From CBDDYU01 sp965235655 (GTDB lineage: Bacteria > Pseudomonadota > Alphaproteobacteria > Pelagibacterales > Pelagibacteraceae), in contig CBDDYU010000002.1 in NCBI GenBank assembly GCA_965235655.1, positions 62,001-126,000 of the forward strand: a DNA stretch of 64,000 nucleotides. The letters run 5' to 3'. Position numbers and translations under genes: made by a program. Shown here piece after piece: positions 9,403-17,735 of this stretch (position 1 is its first letter; each line of letters opens with the position of its first letter). The notes under the pieces are model-generated. The model saw nothing but the letters and a program-made list of their open reading frames with translations, was not told the DNA's origin and did not search any database.

Positions 9403-10331
9403 TTAACTTTCCTTGCAATAGTTAGATCAATTTTTATTTGTTTTTTTAGATGCTCAATATTTTTAAATTTTTTTTCTTTTCTTATAAATTTTAAGAATTC
9501 TACTGATAAATACTTATTGTAAAGATTTCCAGAAAAATTAAACAAATGCACTTCTAATAATATTTTTTTTTGGTTAAAGGTTGGTCTATAGCCTAAGTTT
9601 GCAATACCTTTAATATAATTTAACTTGTTATTTACCAAAACTTTAACAGCGTAAACCCCTGGTTTTGCAATTACGTAATCCCCTAAATCAATATTACATG
9701 TTGGAAAACCAATTTTTTTTCCTAATTGTCGTCCTTTTTGAACATACCCCCCAATTGTCCAATTTCTTTTTAGATATTTGTTTGCTTTATCAAGATTACC
9801 ATTTTCTAATTGTTTTCTAATAGATGAAGATGAAACAATTTTATTTTGAATTAAAAGAGGCTTGGGCTCAACTATTTTATAATTATAGATTTTTTCATTA
9901 GCAATTAATTGATTAACATCCCCTTCTCTATTTTTACCAAATCTAAAATTATTGCTTACAAAAATATATTTTGCATTTAATTTTTTAAATAAAATTTGTT
10001 TTATAAAATCTAAAGAATTTGTTTTTGAAAAATCTCTGTCAAATTTTTTTGTTATAATAAAATTAACATCTAAAGCTTTTAAAAGATTAATTTTTTGTTT
10101 TAAATTTGATATTCTGAAATTTTTTAAAGATGGATTAAAAAACATCTTTGGCATTGGTTCAAAAGTTACAACACCAATATTTAAATCAAATTTTTTTTTA
10201 TAATTTTTAGCTAATTTAAATAATTTTTGATGTCCAAGATGTACACCATCGAAATTTCCAATTAATAAAATTGAGCGTTTGTGTTTTTTTTCTATGTTAA
10301 AATTTTTATATAATTTAATTTTTTTTACCAT
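9399..10331 (-). CDS. ribF: Bifunctional riboflavin kinase / FAD synthetase
   Basis: Makes FMN from riboflavin and then FAD. The N-terminal nucleotidyltransferase domain shows GNFDGVHLGHQKL (25-37), FVSNNFRFGKNREG and the VSSSSIRKQLENG segment. The C-terminal kinase domain begins near residue 190 with the GYVQKGRQLGKKIGFPTCN motif, containing the PTxN signature. 310 residues matches the family. It overlaps ileS by 4 bases and the HAD gene by 7. The ribF-ileS-lspA order is common in proteobacteria, which strengthens all three calls. Confidence 0.94.
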   Translation of the reverse strand: MVKKIKLYKNFNIEKKHKRSILLIGNFDGVHLGHQKLFKLAKNYKKKFDLNIGVVTFEPMPKMFFNPSLKNFRISNLKQKINLLKALDVNFIITKKFDRDFSKTNSLDFIKQILFKKLNAKYIFVSNNFRFGKNREGDVNQLIANEKIYNYKIVEPKPLLIQNKIVSSSSIRKQLENGNLDKANKYLKRNWTIGGYVQKGRQLGKKIGFPTCNIDLGDYVIAKPGVYAVKVLVNNKLNYIKGIANLGYRPTFNQKKILLEVHLFNFSGNLYNKYLSVEFLKFIRKEKKFKNIEHLKKQIKIDLTIARKVK

Positions 10332-11143
10332 TTTAGTTCAGATTGAATAAAATTTACTATTGCTTCATATTTTTTTGAAGTTTTTTCTATACCCTCATCA
10401 TTAATTTCTTTTTTATGAATTCCATTTGAAATTATTAAACTGTCATAATTTAATAAATTTGCACCTTTGATATCTGTATTTAAATTGTCTCCTATAGATA
10501 AAACTTTTTTCTTATTATTATCAATAGACTGGTTATAAACTTCTGGATAAGGCTTTCCAAAATACACTACCTCTCCACCCATTTTTTCAAAAACCATAGC
10601 AACTGATCCTGCACAAAATTCTCTTTTATCTCCTCGATCAACAATTAAATCTGGATTAGTGCAAATCATTTTTTTTTTTAAACTTCCTTCTAGATAATTT
10701 TTATAAAATTTAAGATCTTCCTCATGTTTGTCAAATAATCCTGTACAAAGAATATATTCTGCATCACTAATATTTTGACATTTGTTATCTTTAAAGCTCA
10801 AAAATAAATCAAAATCTCTTGGAGGTCCAATATGAAAGAATTTCTCTTTGTTATAATTATTTTTTAGATAATTTAGGGCAGCTTCCCCTGAGGTAAAAAC
10901 ATGATTTCTCATCTTTTCATCCATGCCCATTTTTTCTAGAAAATTTTTAACTATTGAATTTGGTCTAGGGGCATTAGTCAGTAATACGTAATCTTTTTTT
11001 AGATCAGATAATTTTTTCAAAACATTAATAGCTTCTTGATGAAGATAAATTCCATTATGCACCACACCCCACAAATCAATGTAAAATAGGTCATAATTCT
11101 TAACTATAGACTTTAGTCCTTCGCTATCTAAATTTTTGGTCAT
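10325..11143 (-). CDS. HAD superfamily class IIA hydrolase
   Basis: A 272-residue HAD phosphatase of the NagD-like class IIA group. Motif I is FYIDLWGVVHNG with nucleophile Asp23 (D-x-W in place of the usual DxD, as in the TIGR01459 type subfamily); motif II is VLLTNAPRP; the C-terminal GDNLNTDIKGA supplies the metal-binding acids. The substrate is not known. It is the first gene of the leftward ribF-ileS-lspA-pgi run and starts about 125 bases from the divergent groES. Confidence 0.82.
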   Translation of the reverse strand: MTKNLDSEGLKSIVKNYDLFYIDLWGVVHNGIYLHQEAINVLKKLSDLKKDYVLLTNAPRPNSIVKNFLEKMGMDEKMRNHVFTSGEAALNYLKNNYNKEKFFHIGPPRDFDLFLSFKDNKCQNISDAEYILCTGLFDKHEEDLKFYKNYLEGSLKKKMICTNPDLIVDRGDKREFCAGSVAMVFEKMGGEVVYFGKPYPEVYNQSIDNNKKKVLSIGDNLNTDIKGANLLNYDSLIISNGIHKKEINDEGIEKTSKKYEAIVNFIQSELKW

Positions 11144-11211
11144 AAAATTAAGGTATAAACCATAAAATCAACAAATTCCTAGCTTTTTTACAAACTTATT
11201 TCAGAGAATCC

Positions 11212-11239
11212 CTTGAAATACCTAAGCCAGTATCTATAT
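11212..11239 (+). promoter_or_regulatory. Heat-shock (sigma-32 type) promoter of groES-groEL
   Basis: The -35-like CTTGAAA at 11212-11218 is followed after 14 bases by TCTATAT at 11233-11239, about 28 bases before the groES start codon. This fits the sigma-32 pattern (CTTGAAA, 13-17 bases, CCCATNT-like). The same arrangement with the same 14-base spacer lies before hsp20 at 30062. No CIRCE inverted repeat is present. Confidence 0.6.
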
Positions 11240-11267
11240 GAGGGACATATTTATAAAGGAGAATTTT

Positions 11268-11558
11268 ATGAAATTTAAACCGTTACACGATAGAGTTTTA
11301 ATTGAAGTTTTAGATAGCAGTGAAAAGACTGCTGGTGGAATAATCATACCTGATACCGCACAAGAAAAACCTCAGGAAGGTAAAGTTGTTGCAGTTGGTG
11401 GTGGTGCAAAAACTGAAGATGGAAAATTAATTCCAATGGACGTTAAAGTTGGGGACAAAGTTTTATTTGGCAAATGGTCAGGAACTGAAGTCAAAATTGA
11501 TGGTAAAGAATACAGCATAATGAAAGAGTCAGACATTATGGGTATTTCAAGTAAATAA
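11268..11558 (+). CDS. groES: Co-chaperonin GroES
   Basis: 10-kDa lid of the GroEL folding chamber. 96 residues beginning MKFKPLHDRVLIEV, with the mobile-loop region SSEKTAGGIIIPDTAQEKPQ and the C-terminal GTEVKIDGKEY. The start at 11268 is chosen because a strong Shine-Dalgarno AAAGGAG lies just upstream; an in-frame ATG at 11238 would add ten residues not seen in the family and sits within the promoter -10. Followed after 23 bases by groEL in one operon with a heat-shock type promoter. Confidence 0.97.
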   Translation: MKFKPLHDRVLIEVLDSSEKTAGGIIIPDTAQEKPQEGKVVAVGGGAKTEDGKLIPMDVKVGDKVLFGKWSGTEVKIDGKEYSIMKESDIMGISSK

Positions 11559-11581
11559 TTTAATTTAAAGGAGAAAGTACA

Positions 11582-13237
11582 ATGGCAAAAGTTATTAAAT
11601 TTGATGCTGAAGCTAGAGCAGCAATGCTAAGAGGAGTTAATATCTTAGCTGATACTGTAAAAGTTACTTTAGGACCAAAAGGAAGAAATGTTGTAATAGA
11701 TAAATCTTATGGTGCTCCTAGAATAACTAAAGATGGTGTTACTGTAGCTAAAGAAATTGATCTTGAAGATAAATTTGAAAACATGGGTGCACAAATGGTT
11801 AAAGAAGTTGCTAGCAAAACCAATGAGGAAGCTGGCGATGGTACAACTACAGCAACTATTTTAGCTCAAGCGATCGTAAAAGAGGGTGTTAAATATGTGA
11901 CAGCTGGAATGAATCCTATGGATATTAAAAGAGGGATTGATATAGCTGTTGAACATGTAAAACAAAACTTAATTGCATCAGCAAAAAAAGTTAAAGATAG
12001 TGATGAGATTGCTCAAGTTGGAACAATTTCAGCTAATGGTGATAAAGAAATTGGCAACATGATTGCAAAAGCAATGCAAAAAGTTGGTAACGAAGGTGTA
12101 ATTACTGTTGAAGAAGCAAAAGGAATTGACACTGAACTAGACGTTGTTGAGGGTATGCAATTCGATAGAGGTTATCTATCTCCTTACTTCATAACTAATG
12201 CTGATAAAATGATTGCTGAACTTGAAAATCCATTCATTTTATTACATGAGAAAAAATTAACTAACTTACAACCAATGGTGCCACTTCTAGAAGCAGTTGT
12301 TCAAGCAGGCAGACCATTAATGATTATTTCTGAAGATGTTGAGGGTGAAGCTCTTGCTACACTAGTAGTCAACAAATTAAGAGGTGGTTTAAAAGTTGTA
12401 GCTGTTAAAGCTCCAGGTTTTGGCGATAGAAGAAAAGCTATGCTTGAAGATATAGCAATTCTTACTGGTGGACAGGTAATTTCTGAAGATTTAGGAATTA
12501 AACTTGAAAACGTAAAACTTACTGATCTTGGATCTTGTAAAAAAATCAAAGTAGACAAAGACAACACTACAATTGTTAATGGTAGCGGTAAAAAATCTGA
12601 TATCGAAGCTAGATGTTCTTCAATTAAACAACAAGTTGATGAAACTACATCTGACTATGACAAAGAAAAACTTCAAGAAAGACTTGCAAAATTAGCAGGT
12701 GGAGTAGCTGTTATCAAAGTTGGTGGTGCTACAGAAGTCGAAGTTAAAGAAAGAAAAGATAGAGTTGAAGATGCTTTAAATGCTACACGAGCTGCTGTTG
12801 AAGAAGGTATAGTAACTGGTGGTGGATGTGCTCTATTATATGCTGCTCAAGATCTTGATAAAGTTAAAGTTAAAGGTGATGATCAAAAAGCTGGTGTAGA
12901 TTTAGTTAGAAAAGCACTTGAAGCTCCTATCAGACAAATTACTAAAAATGCTGGAATAGATGGTTCGGTAGTTGTTGGTAAATTGTTAGAACAAAATAAA
13001 AAGAACCAAGGTTATGATGCTCAAAATGAAGAGTATTGTGACATGTTTGCAAAAGGTATTGTTGATCCAGTTAAAGTTGTAAGAACAGCTTTACAGGATG
13101 CAGCTTCAATTGCTGGTCTATTAGTTACGACTGAAGCAATGATTGCCGATAAACCTGATGACAAAGATGCTGGTGGTGCTGGTGGAATGCCTGGAGGAAT
13201 GGGCGGCATGGGTGGTATGGGTGGAATGGGCATGTAA
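11582..13237 (+). CDS. groL: Chaperonin GroEL
   Basis: 60-kDa ATP-dependent chaperonin forming the double-ring folding cage. 551 residues with the ATP-binding segment VTLGPKGRNVV near the N-terminus, DGTTTAT (about 87-93), and the glycine/methionine-rich tail GGMGGMGGMGM at the C-terminus. A good Shine-Dalgarno (AAAGGAGA) precedes ATG. Codon use is noticeably more ordered and the local GC slightly higher than in neighbouring genes, as expected for a highly expressed gene. A rho-independent terminator follows. Confidence 0.98.
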   Translation: MAKVIKFDAEARAAMLRGVNILADTVKVTLGPKGRNVVIDKSYGAPRITKDGVTVAKEIDLEDKFENMGAQMVKEVASKTNEEAGDGTTTATILAQAIVKEGVKYVTAGMNPMDIKRGIDIAVEHVKQNLIASAKKVKDSDEIAQVGTISANGDKEIGNMIAKAMQKVGNEGVITVEEAKGIDTELDVVEGMQFDRGYLSPYFITNADKMIAELENPFILLHEKKLTNLQPMVPLLEAVVQAGRPLMIISEDVEGEALATLVVNKLRGGLKVVAVKAPGFGDRRKAMLEDIAILTGGQVISEDLGIKLENVKLTDLGSCKKIKVDKDNTTIVNGSGKKSDIEARCSSIKQQVDETTSDYDKEKLQERLAKLAGGVAVIKVGGATEVEVKERKDRVEDALNATRAAVEEGIVTGGGCALLYAAQDLDKVKVKGDDQKAGVDLVRKALEAPIRQITKNAGIDGSVVVGKLLEQNKKNQGYDAQNEEYCDMFAKGIVDPVKVVRTALQDAASIAGLLVTTEAMIADKPDDKDAGGAGGMPGGMGGMGGMGGMGM

Positions 13238-13289
13238 TACGGTTCCCCGACCAGAACACTCTAAATACAAAAGTTAAACAAATTAGAAA

Positions 13290-13321
13290 CCCTCAGAAAG
13301 AAATTTCTGGGGGTTTTTTTA
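13290..13321 (+). terminator. Rho-independent terminator after groEL
   Basis: A 10-bp stem CCCTCAGAAA (13290-13299) / TTTCTGGGGG (13304-13313) with a GAAA loop and one T-G wobble, immediately followed by a T run to 13321. It closes the groES-groEL operon. The start of the next gene is only 16 bases further on. Confidence 0.85.
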
Positions 13322-13336
13322 TGATAGAATTAAATA

Positions 13337-13900
13337 ATGTTAGAAAAATTTAAACCAAGAATAAAAGCGAGAATTAGGAAAAATCGTCAAATTTTTAAAA
13401 AAAATATAGACACTTTTTTTAATTGGGTAAAGGGTGCTGAATTAGTAGAATTGAATGAGTGTGATACGTCTGAAGATCCTATTAGACCAGAATTAGACAA
13501 CAAGTTTAGAACTAATTATGGAAGGAAAATTTATGGAGTTAAATATCAAAATGAAATTCATGCTGTGATGTGTTTTGCTTACACGAATGAAATTCCGAAA
13601 TCTGTTGAGGAATTAGATAAATTTAGTCACGATGCTTTTTTACAAAGTGCTATGAGAGACCAAAATGTTGGAAAAATTGCCATTGCTTATACAGTTTGGT
13701 CAAAGAAAAAAGGTGGTGGAAAGCTAATCGTAAAAGAAGTTTTTAAAAAAATAAAAAAATCAAATCATTTAAATAGACTAGTTACCCTGTCACCACTAAC
13801 AGAAATGGCAACTAACTTTCATAGTAGAAATGGTGCCAAGTTATTACAAGAAAACGATACAACTCAAAATTTTGAATACCAGGTGATGTCTAAAAATTAA
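13337..13900 (+). CDS. Uncharacterised GNAT-like protein
   Basis: A 187-residue soluble protein without a signal peptide. The first 30 residues are strongly basic. The second half (AIAYTVWSKKKGGGKLIVKEVFKKI, then VTLSPLTEMATNFHSRNGAKLL, then NFEYQV) has the order of a GNAT acetyltransferase: a glycine-rich turn in the place of the acetyl-CoA pyrophosphate loop, a helix, and a C-terminal FHxRNGA segment. I recall similar proteins in marine phages and SAR11, but that is memory, not a search. The start sits just behind the groEL terminator with no obvious promoter. Substrate unknown. Confidence 0.65.
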   Translation: MLEKFKPRIKARIRKNRQIFKKNIDTFFNWVKGAELVELNECDTSEDPIRPELDNKFRTNYGRKIYGVKYQNEIHAVMCFAYTNEIPKSVEELDKFSHDAFLQSAMRDQNVGKIAIAYTVWSKKKGGGKLIVKEVFKKIKKSNHLNRLVTLSPLTEMATNFHSRNGAKLLQENDTTQNFEYQVMSKN

Positions 13901-13901
13901 A

Positions 13902-13926
13902 TCATCTTTTTAGATGGCTTTTTTTT
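13902..13926 (+). terminator. Probable terminator after the GNAT-like gene
   Basis: CATCT (13903-13907) pairs with AGATG (13912-13916), extended by a T-G wobble, with a loop of four T/A and an eight-base T run from 13919. The stem is short, so it is weaker than the groEL terminator, but its position 2 bases after the stop codon supports it. Confidence 0.6.
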
Positions 13927-13948
13927 AACAAGCTTATATAAGTAAAGT

Positions 13949-14062
13949 ATGTCTAAGAGATATAGCGGAAAATCATTTAAAGATTCTAGTGTTGCTAAAA
14001 AACCTAAACTTAATCTTAAGGAAAAAAGACAATTAAAAAAAGAAAAAGCTAAAAAATCTTAA
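13949..14062 (+). CDS. 37-residue basic peptide
   Basis: An ORF of 37 codons beginning MSKRYSGKSFKDSS and ending in a Lys/Glu/Arg-rich helix (LKEKRQLKKEKAKKS). More than a third of the residues are Lys or Arg. It lies alone between a terminator and the convergent helicase gene, overlapping the helicase stop by 4 bases, and fills space that would otherwise be empty in a genome with almost no gaps. There is no strong Shine-Dalgarno; a TATATAA stretch lies about 10 bases before the start. It could be a nucleic-acid or ribosome-associated peptide, but that is inference from charge only. Confidence 0.45.
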   Translation: MSKRYSGKSFKDSSVAKKPKLNLKEKRQLKKEKAKKS

Positions 14063-15723
14063 AATTCTTTTCTTTTTTGGCTATGTTTTTTAAAGGTAAA
14101 ATTTTTTGGTCGACTATTTCTATTCTTAAACTTCTTTTTTTTTTTAAAACCAAAATCTTTTTTTTCCTCAATCGATGATGAATTTTCTACAGGCTTTTTA
14201 TCAAAATAATTAGGATTGTTTGTATATCCAGAATGTTTTTTCTTATCACCAAAACTTGAGCTTCTAGACTCATCTTTTTTAAAGAATTTTTTCTTATCAC
14301 CAAAACTTGAGCTTCTAGACTCATCTTTTTTAAAGAATTTTTTCTTATCACCAAAACTTGAGCTTCTAGACTCATCTTTTTTAAAGAATTTTTTCTTATC
14401 ACCAAAACTTGAGCTTCTAGACTCATCTTTTTTAAAGAATTTTTTCTTATCGCCAAAACTTGAGCTTCTAGACTCATCTTTTTTAAAGAATTTTTTCTTA
14501 TCGCCAAAACTTGAGCTTCTAGACTCATCTTTTTTAAAGAATTTTTTCTTATCGCCAAAACTTCTTTTTTTATCAAAAGAATTTCTATTTCTTTTATTTT
14601 TAGTTGAATTACTTTTAAAATTATTTTGTGAAGATTTAAAATTTGGATCTATTAATCTACTAATTGAGTTCCACATTGCTCTGTCATCTCTTGTAAGAAA
14701 TGTTAATGCCGATCCATTTGAACCTGCTCTAGCAGTTCGACCTATTCGATGAACATAATCTTCTGGTACTTGTGGCAAATCAAAATTAATAACATGCTCT
14801 ATTAATGGTATGTCTAAACCTCTTGCAGCTACATCAGTTGCAATTAAAATTCTTTTAATTCCTTTTCTAAAACCACTGATCACTCTATCTCTTTTGCTTT
14901 GTCTTAAATCTCCATGAATTGCATCAGCTGAGTGTCCTTCTTCTTTTAATCGTTTGACCATTCTATCAGCATTTCTTTTAGTTTTGACAAATACTAAAAT
15001 TGATCCTTTTCTTGCTAGCAACTGATTTACCAATTCATCATATTTATTTTCTTTAAATACTTCTAAGGTCTCTTGTTTTATTTTCGCTATTGGAACGGAA
15101 GTTGAGCCTGCTGAAATTCTTTCTGGTTGATTTAAATATCTTTCAGATATTTTTAAAATATTACCAGGTAAAGTTGCTGAAAATAACAAAGTTTGATGCT
15201 CTTTAGGTATAAAGTTCAAAACCATTTCTATCTGAGGTGTAAACCCCATATCAAGCATTCTATCCGTTTCATCTAAAACTAAATATTTTGTTGCCTTAAG
15301 ATTTAAACTTTTTCTTTTAAGATGATCATTAATTCTACCAGGAGTGCCAACAATTATTCTCGATCTATTATTTAACTGCTTTAATTGGCGCTGCATTGCT
15401 TCCCCACCAATTAATAATGCAGATTTAATATTTATTTTATCCCCTAAAAGAGTTTTAATTGCATCCATAACTTGTGATGCCAGTTCTCTTGTAGGACACA
15501 TCACCAATGCCATGGCTTCCTTATCTAAAATTAATTTATTAATTAAAGGAATAATAAATGCCAAAGTTTTTCCTGTGCCAGTTTGAGCTGTACCAAGAAT
15601 ATCTTTACCCGTTAAAGCAACAGGAATAGCCATTCCTTGAATAGGAGTTGGTTTAGTAAATTGCATTTTGCTTAAAGAAAATTTTAAAGCGTCTTCAATT
15701 TTTAATGATTCAAAATTTTCCAT
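14059..15723 (-). CDS. DEAD-box RNA helicase with tandem-repeat C-terminal tail (RhlE/DeaD type)
   Basis: ATP-dependent RNA helicase, 554 residues. Two RecA-like domains: Q-motif FTKPTPIQ (22-29), Walker A AQTGTGKT (46-53), PTREL, GTPGR, DETD at 151-154 in place of DEAD, SAT (SATLPG), and in the second domain IATDVAARGLD and HRIGRTARAG. From about residue 386 the tail consists of six near-identical 17-residue units FGDKKKFFKKDESRSSS plus a partial seventh, followed by more Lys/Phe/Asn-rich sequence. Such basic tails bind RNA non-specifically in RhlE-like helicases. It has no neighbour in the same direction; likely involved in ribosome assembly or RNA turnover in the cold. Confidence 0.9.
   Translation of the reverse strand: MENFESLKIEDALKFSLSKMQFTKPTPIQGMAIPVALTGKDILGTAQTGTGKTLAFIIPLINKLILDKEAMALVMCPTRELASQVMDAIKTLLGDKINIKSALLIGGEAMQRQLKQLNNRSRIIVGTPGRINDHLKRKSLNLKATKYLVLDETDRMLDMGFTPQIEMVLNFIPKEHQTLLFSATLPGNILKISERYLNQPERISAGSTSVPIAKIKQETLEVFKENKYDELVNQLLARKGSILVFVKTKRNADRMVKRLKEEGHSADAIHGDLRQSKRDRVISGFRKGIKRILIATDVAARGLDIPLIEHVINFDLPQVPEDYVHRIGRTARAGSNGSALTFLTRDDRAMWNSISRLIDPNFKSSQNNFKSNSTKNKRNRNSFDKKRSFGDKKKFFKKDESRSSSFGDKKKFFKKDESRSSSFGDKKKFFKKDESRSSSFGDKKKFFKKDESRSSSFGDKKKFFKKDESRSSSFGDKKKFFKKDESRSSSFGDKKKHSGYTNNPNYFDKKPVENSSSIEEKKDFGFKKKKKFKNRNSRPKNFTFKKHSQKRKEF
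14241..14565 (-). repeat. 51-bp coding tandem repeat, six full copies plus a partial one
   Basis: The unit beginning TCTTATCRCCAAAACTT recurs exactly every 51 bases at 14241, 14292, 14343, 14394, 14445, 14496 and 14547. Copies differ almost only at one A/G (TCACC in the first four, TCGCC in the last three). The unit is 17 codons long, so copy number can change without shifting the frame. Because the copies are identical at synonymous positions, they arose by recent duplication or are kept alike by recombination. The repeat also leaves long spurious open frames on both strands. Confidence 0.95.
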
Positions 15724-15908
15724 TTTATGAAAGAGGGGGTATAGTTTTAAGACGAATATTATTTTTTAAATTTGTTTTCCAAGGGATGTCTAAACCTTTT
15801 TAGGTTAATAACAACAAATGAATTAATATAAATTAGCTAGATTATTTGATTTTTAAGAGTTTTTTTAAGTTTTCAAATTACTTAATTGATGTATAAGAGC
15901 CACATTTT

Positions 15909-17735
15909 ATGACTAATAATATTCGAAACATCACAATTATAGCCCATGTCGATCATGGTAAAACTACTTTAATTGATAACTTAATGAAACAAAGTGGTTC
16001 ATTTAGGGAAAATGAAATTGTAGATGAAAGATTAATGGACTCTGGAGAGCTTGAAAAAGAAAGAGGAATTACAATTTTAGCTAAACCAGCTTCAATCAAT
16101 TGGAAGGACTCTAGAATTAACATCATAGATACACCAGGTCACCGAGACTTTGCCGCTGAAGTAGAGCGTGTTTTAAGTATGGCTGATGGTGCTTTACTTT
16201 TAATTGACTCGGCTGAAGGTGTTATGCCTCAAACAAAATTCGTGCTATCGAAAGCTTTAAAACAAGGGCTAAAACCGATTGTTGTAATTAATAAATTAGA
16301 TAAAGCAGATCAAAGAGCAAATGAAGTTTTAGATGAGACATTTGATTTATTTGTTAGCTTGGATGCAAATGAAGAACAATTAGATTTCCCTGTATTATAT
16401 GCTAGTGGTCGATCAGGTTGGGCTGATAAAGAGGTTGATGGTCCAAGAGAAAATCTTAACCCATTATTAGATATGATAGTTGAACACGTTAAGCCTGCAA
16501 ATTTAGATAAAACAAAACCTTTTGCAATGTTATCTACCCTTTTATATGCAGATAGTTTTTTAGGAAGAAGTTTAGTTGGAAGAATTACTCAAGGAACAGC
16601 AAAAGCCAATCAAGCTATCAAAGCTATAAATTTAAAAGGTGAAAAAGTTGACGAAGGTAAATTAACTAAAATTTTTAGATATGAAGGAACTAAAAAAGTT
16701 CCAATTGAGGTTGGTGAAGCTGGAGATATTGTTGTTATAGCTGGACTAGAAAAAGCAAACGTTGCAGATACTATATGTGATTTAGAGGTAAATGAACCAA
16801 TACCTGCAACTCCAATTGATCCCCCTACAATGTCAATTACTATCACTGTAAACACTTCTCCTTTAGCTGGAACTGAAGGTAAAAAATTAACCAGTACTCA
16901 AATTAGAGATCGGTTAGTTCAAGAAGCACAAAATAATGTTGGGATATCTTTTTCAGAAAATCCAGGTAATGACTCTTTTGTAATCAGTGGACGTGGAGAA
17001 TTAATGTTAGAAATCTTATTAACGCAAATGCGAAGAGAAGGTTTTGAACTTACTGTAAGTCCTCCTAAAGTGTTGTACCAAAAAGACGAAAATGGAAATA
17101 AATTAGAGCCAATTGAAGAAATTACCATGGATTTAGATGAAGAATACTCATCAAAAGTAATTGACTCTATGAATAGAAGAAAAGGTAGATTGATAGACTT
17201 AAAAGATACAGGTAAAAATAAAAAAAGATTAATTTTCCATGCTCCAACAAGAGGATTAATGGGTTACACAAGTAGATTTTTAACTTTAACAAAAGGTAAT
17301 GGTGTAATTAATAGAATTTTTCATTCTTATGGGGCCTTTGAGGGTGAAATGGAAGGAAGAAGAAATGGTGCATTAATCGCAATGGAACAAGGTAAAGCTG
17401 TTGCATTCGCTATATTTAATTTACAGGCACGGGGAGAAATGTTTGTAACACATAATGACCCAGTATATCCTGGAATGATAGTTGGATTAGCTCCAAAACC
17501 AGGAGATATGATTATAAATGTTATGAAGGGTAAAAAATTAACTAACATGAGAACCCAAGGTACTGATGAAAACGTAGTATTAACTCCTGTTCGAAAAATG
17601 TCCATCGCTGAACAATTAAGTATGTTAAATACTGATGAAGCTTTAGAGATTACTCCTACTTCTTGTAGATTAAGAAAAGCTATTTTAGATCCTCACGAAA
17701 GAAAAAGAAGTGAGAAATCTGGAGCTGCAGCCTAG
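15909..17735 (+). CDS. typA: Translational GTPase TypA/BipA
   Basis: Ribosome-binding GTPase of the EF-G family, involved in ribosome assembly and stress adaptation. 608 residues with G1 AHVDHGKTTL (11-20), the switch region with RGITI, G3 DTPGHRDF, G4 NKLD, and the BipA-specific C-terminal domain including VFAIF-like FAIFNLQARG and the GxxxxMRTQGTDE block. Preceded by a 185-base gap shared with the divergent helicase gene; the gap holds a small AACCT/AGGTT hairpin but no promoter clear enough to call. Intact and of usual length. Confidence 0.96.
   Translation: MTNNIRNITIIAHVDHGKTTLIDNLMKQSGSFRENEIVDERLMDSGELEKERGITILAKPASINWKDSRINIIDTPGHRDFAAEVERVLSMADGALLLIDSAEGVMPQTKFVLSKALKQGLKPIVVINKLDKADQRANEVLDETFDLFVSLDANEEQLDFPVLYASGRSGWADKEVDGPRENLNPLLDMIVEHVKPANLDKTKPFAMLSTLLYADSFLGRSLVGRITQGTAKANQAIKAINLKGEKVDEGKLTKIFRYEGTKKVPIEVGEAGDIVVIAGLEKANVADTICDLEVNEPIPATPIDPPTMSITITVNTSPLAGTEGKKLTSTQIRDRLVQEAQNNVGISFSENPGNDSFVISGRGELMLEILLTQMRREGFELTVSPPKVLYQKDENGNKLEPIEEITMDLDEEYSSKVIDSMNRRKGRLIDLKDTGKNKKRLIFHAPTRGLMGYTSRFLTLTKGNGVINRIFHSYGAFEGEMEGRRNGALIAMEQGKAVAFAIFNLQARGEMFVTHNDPVYPGMIVGLAPKPGDMIINVMKGKKLTNMRTQGTDENVVLTPVRKMSIAEQLSMLNTDEALEITPTSCRLRKAILDPHERKRSEKSGAAA

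Noticed and set aside
12301..13233. Open frames antisense to groEL
   Set aside because: Low-complexity Pro/Ile/Ser proteins that mirror groEL codons; no start signals or family resemblance.
14241..14565. Regularly spaced repeats as a CRISPR array
   Set aside because: The units are directly adjacent with no unique spacers, are in frame with a helicase, and no cas gene is nearby.
14187..14752. Long open frames on both strands across the helicase repeat region
   Set aside because: They are by-products of the 51-bp unit, which has no stops in several frames; the helicase frame has conserved motifs and continues past the repeats.
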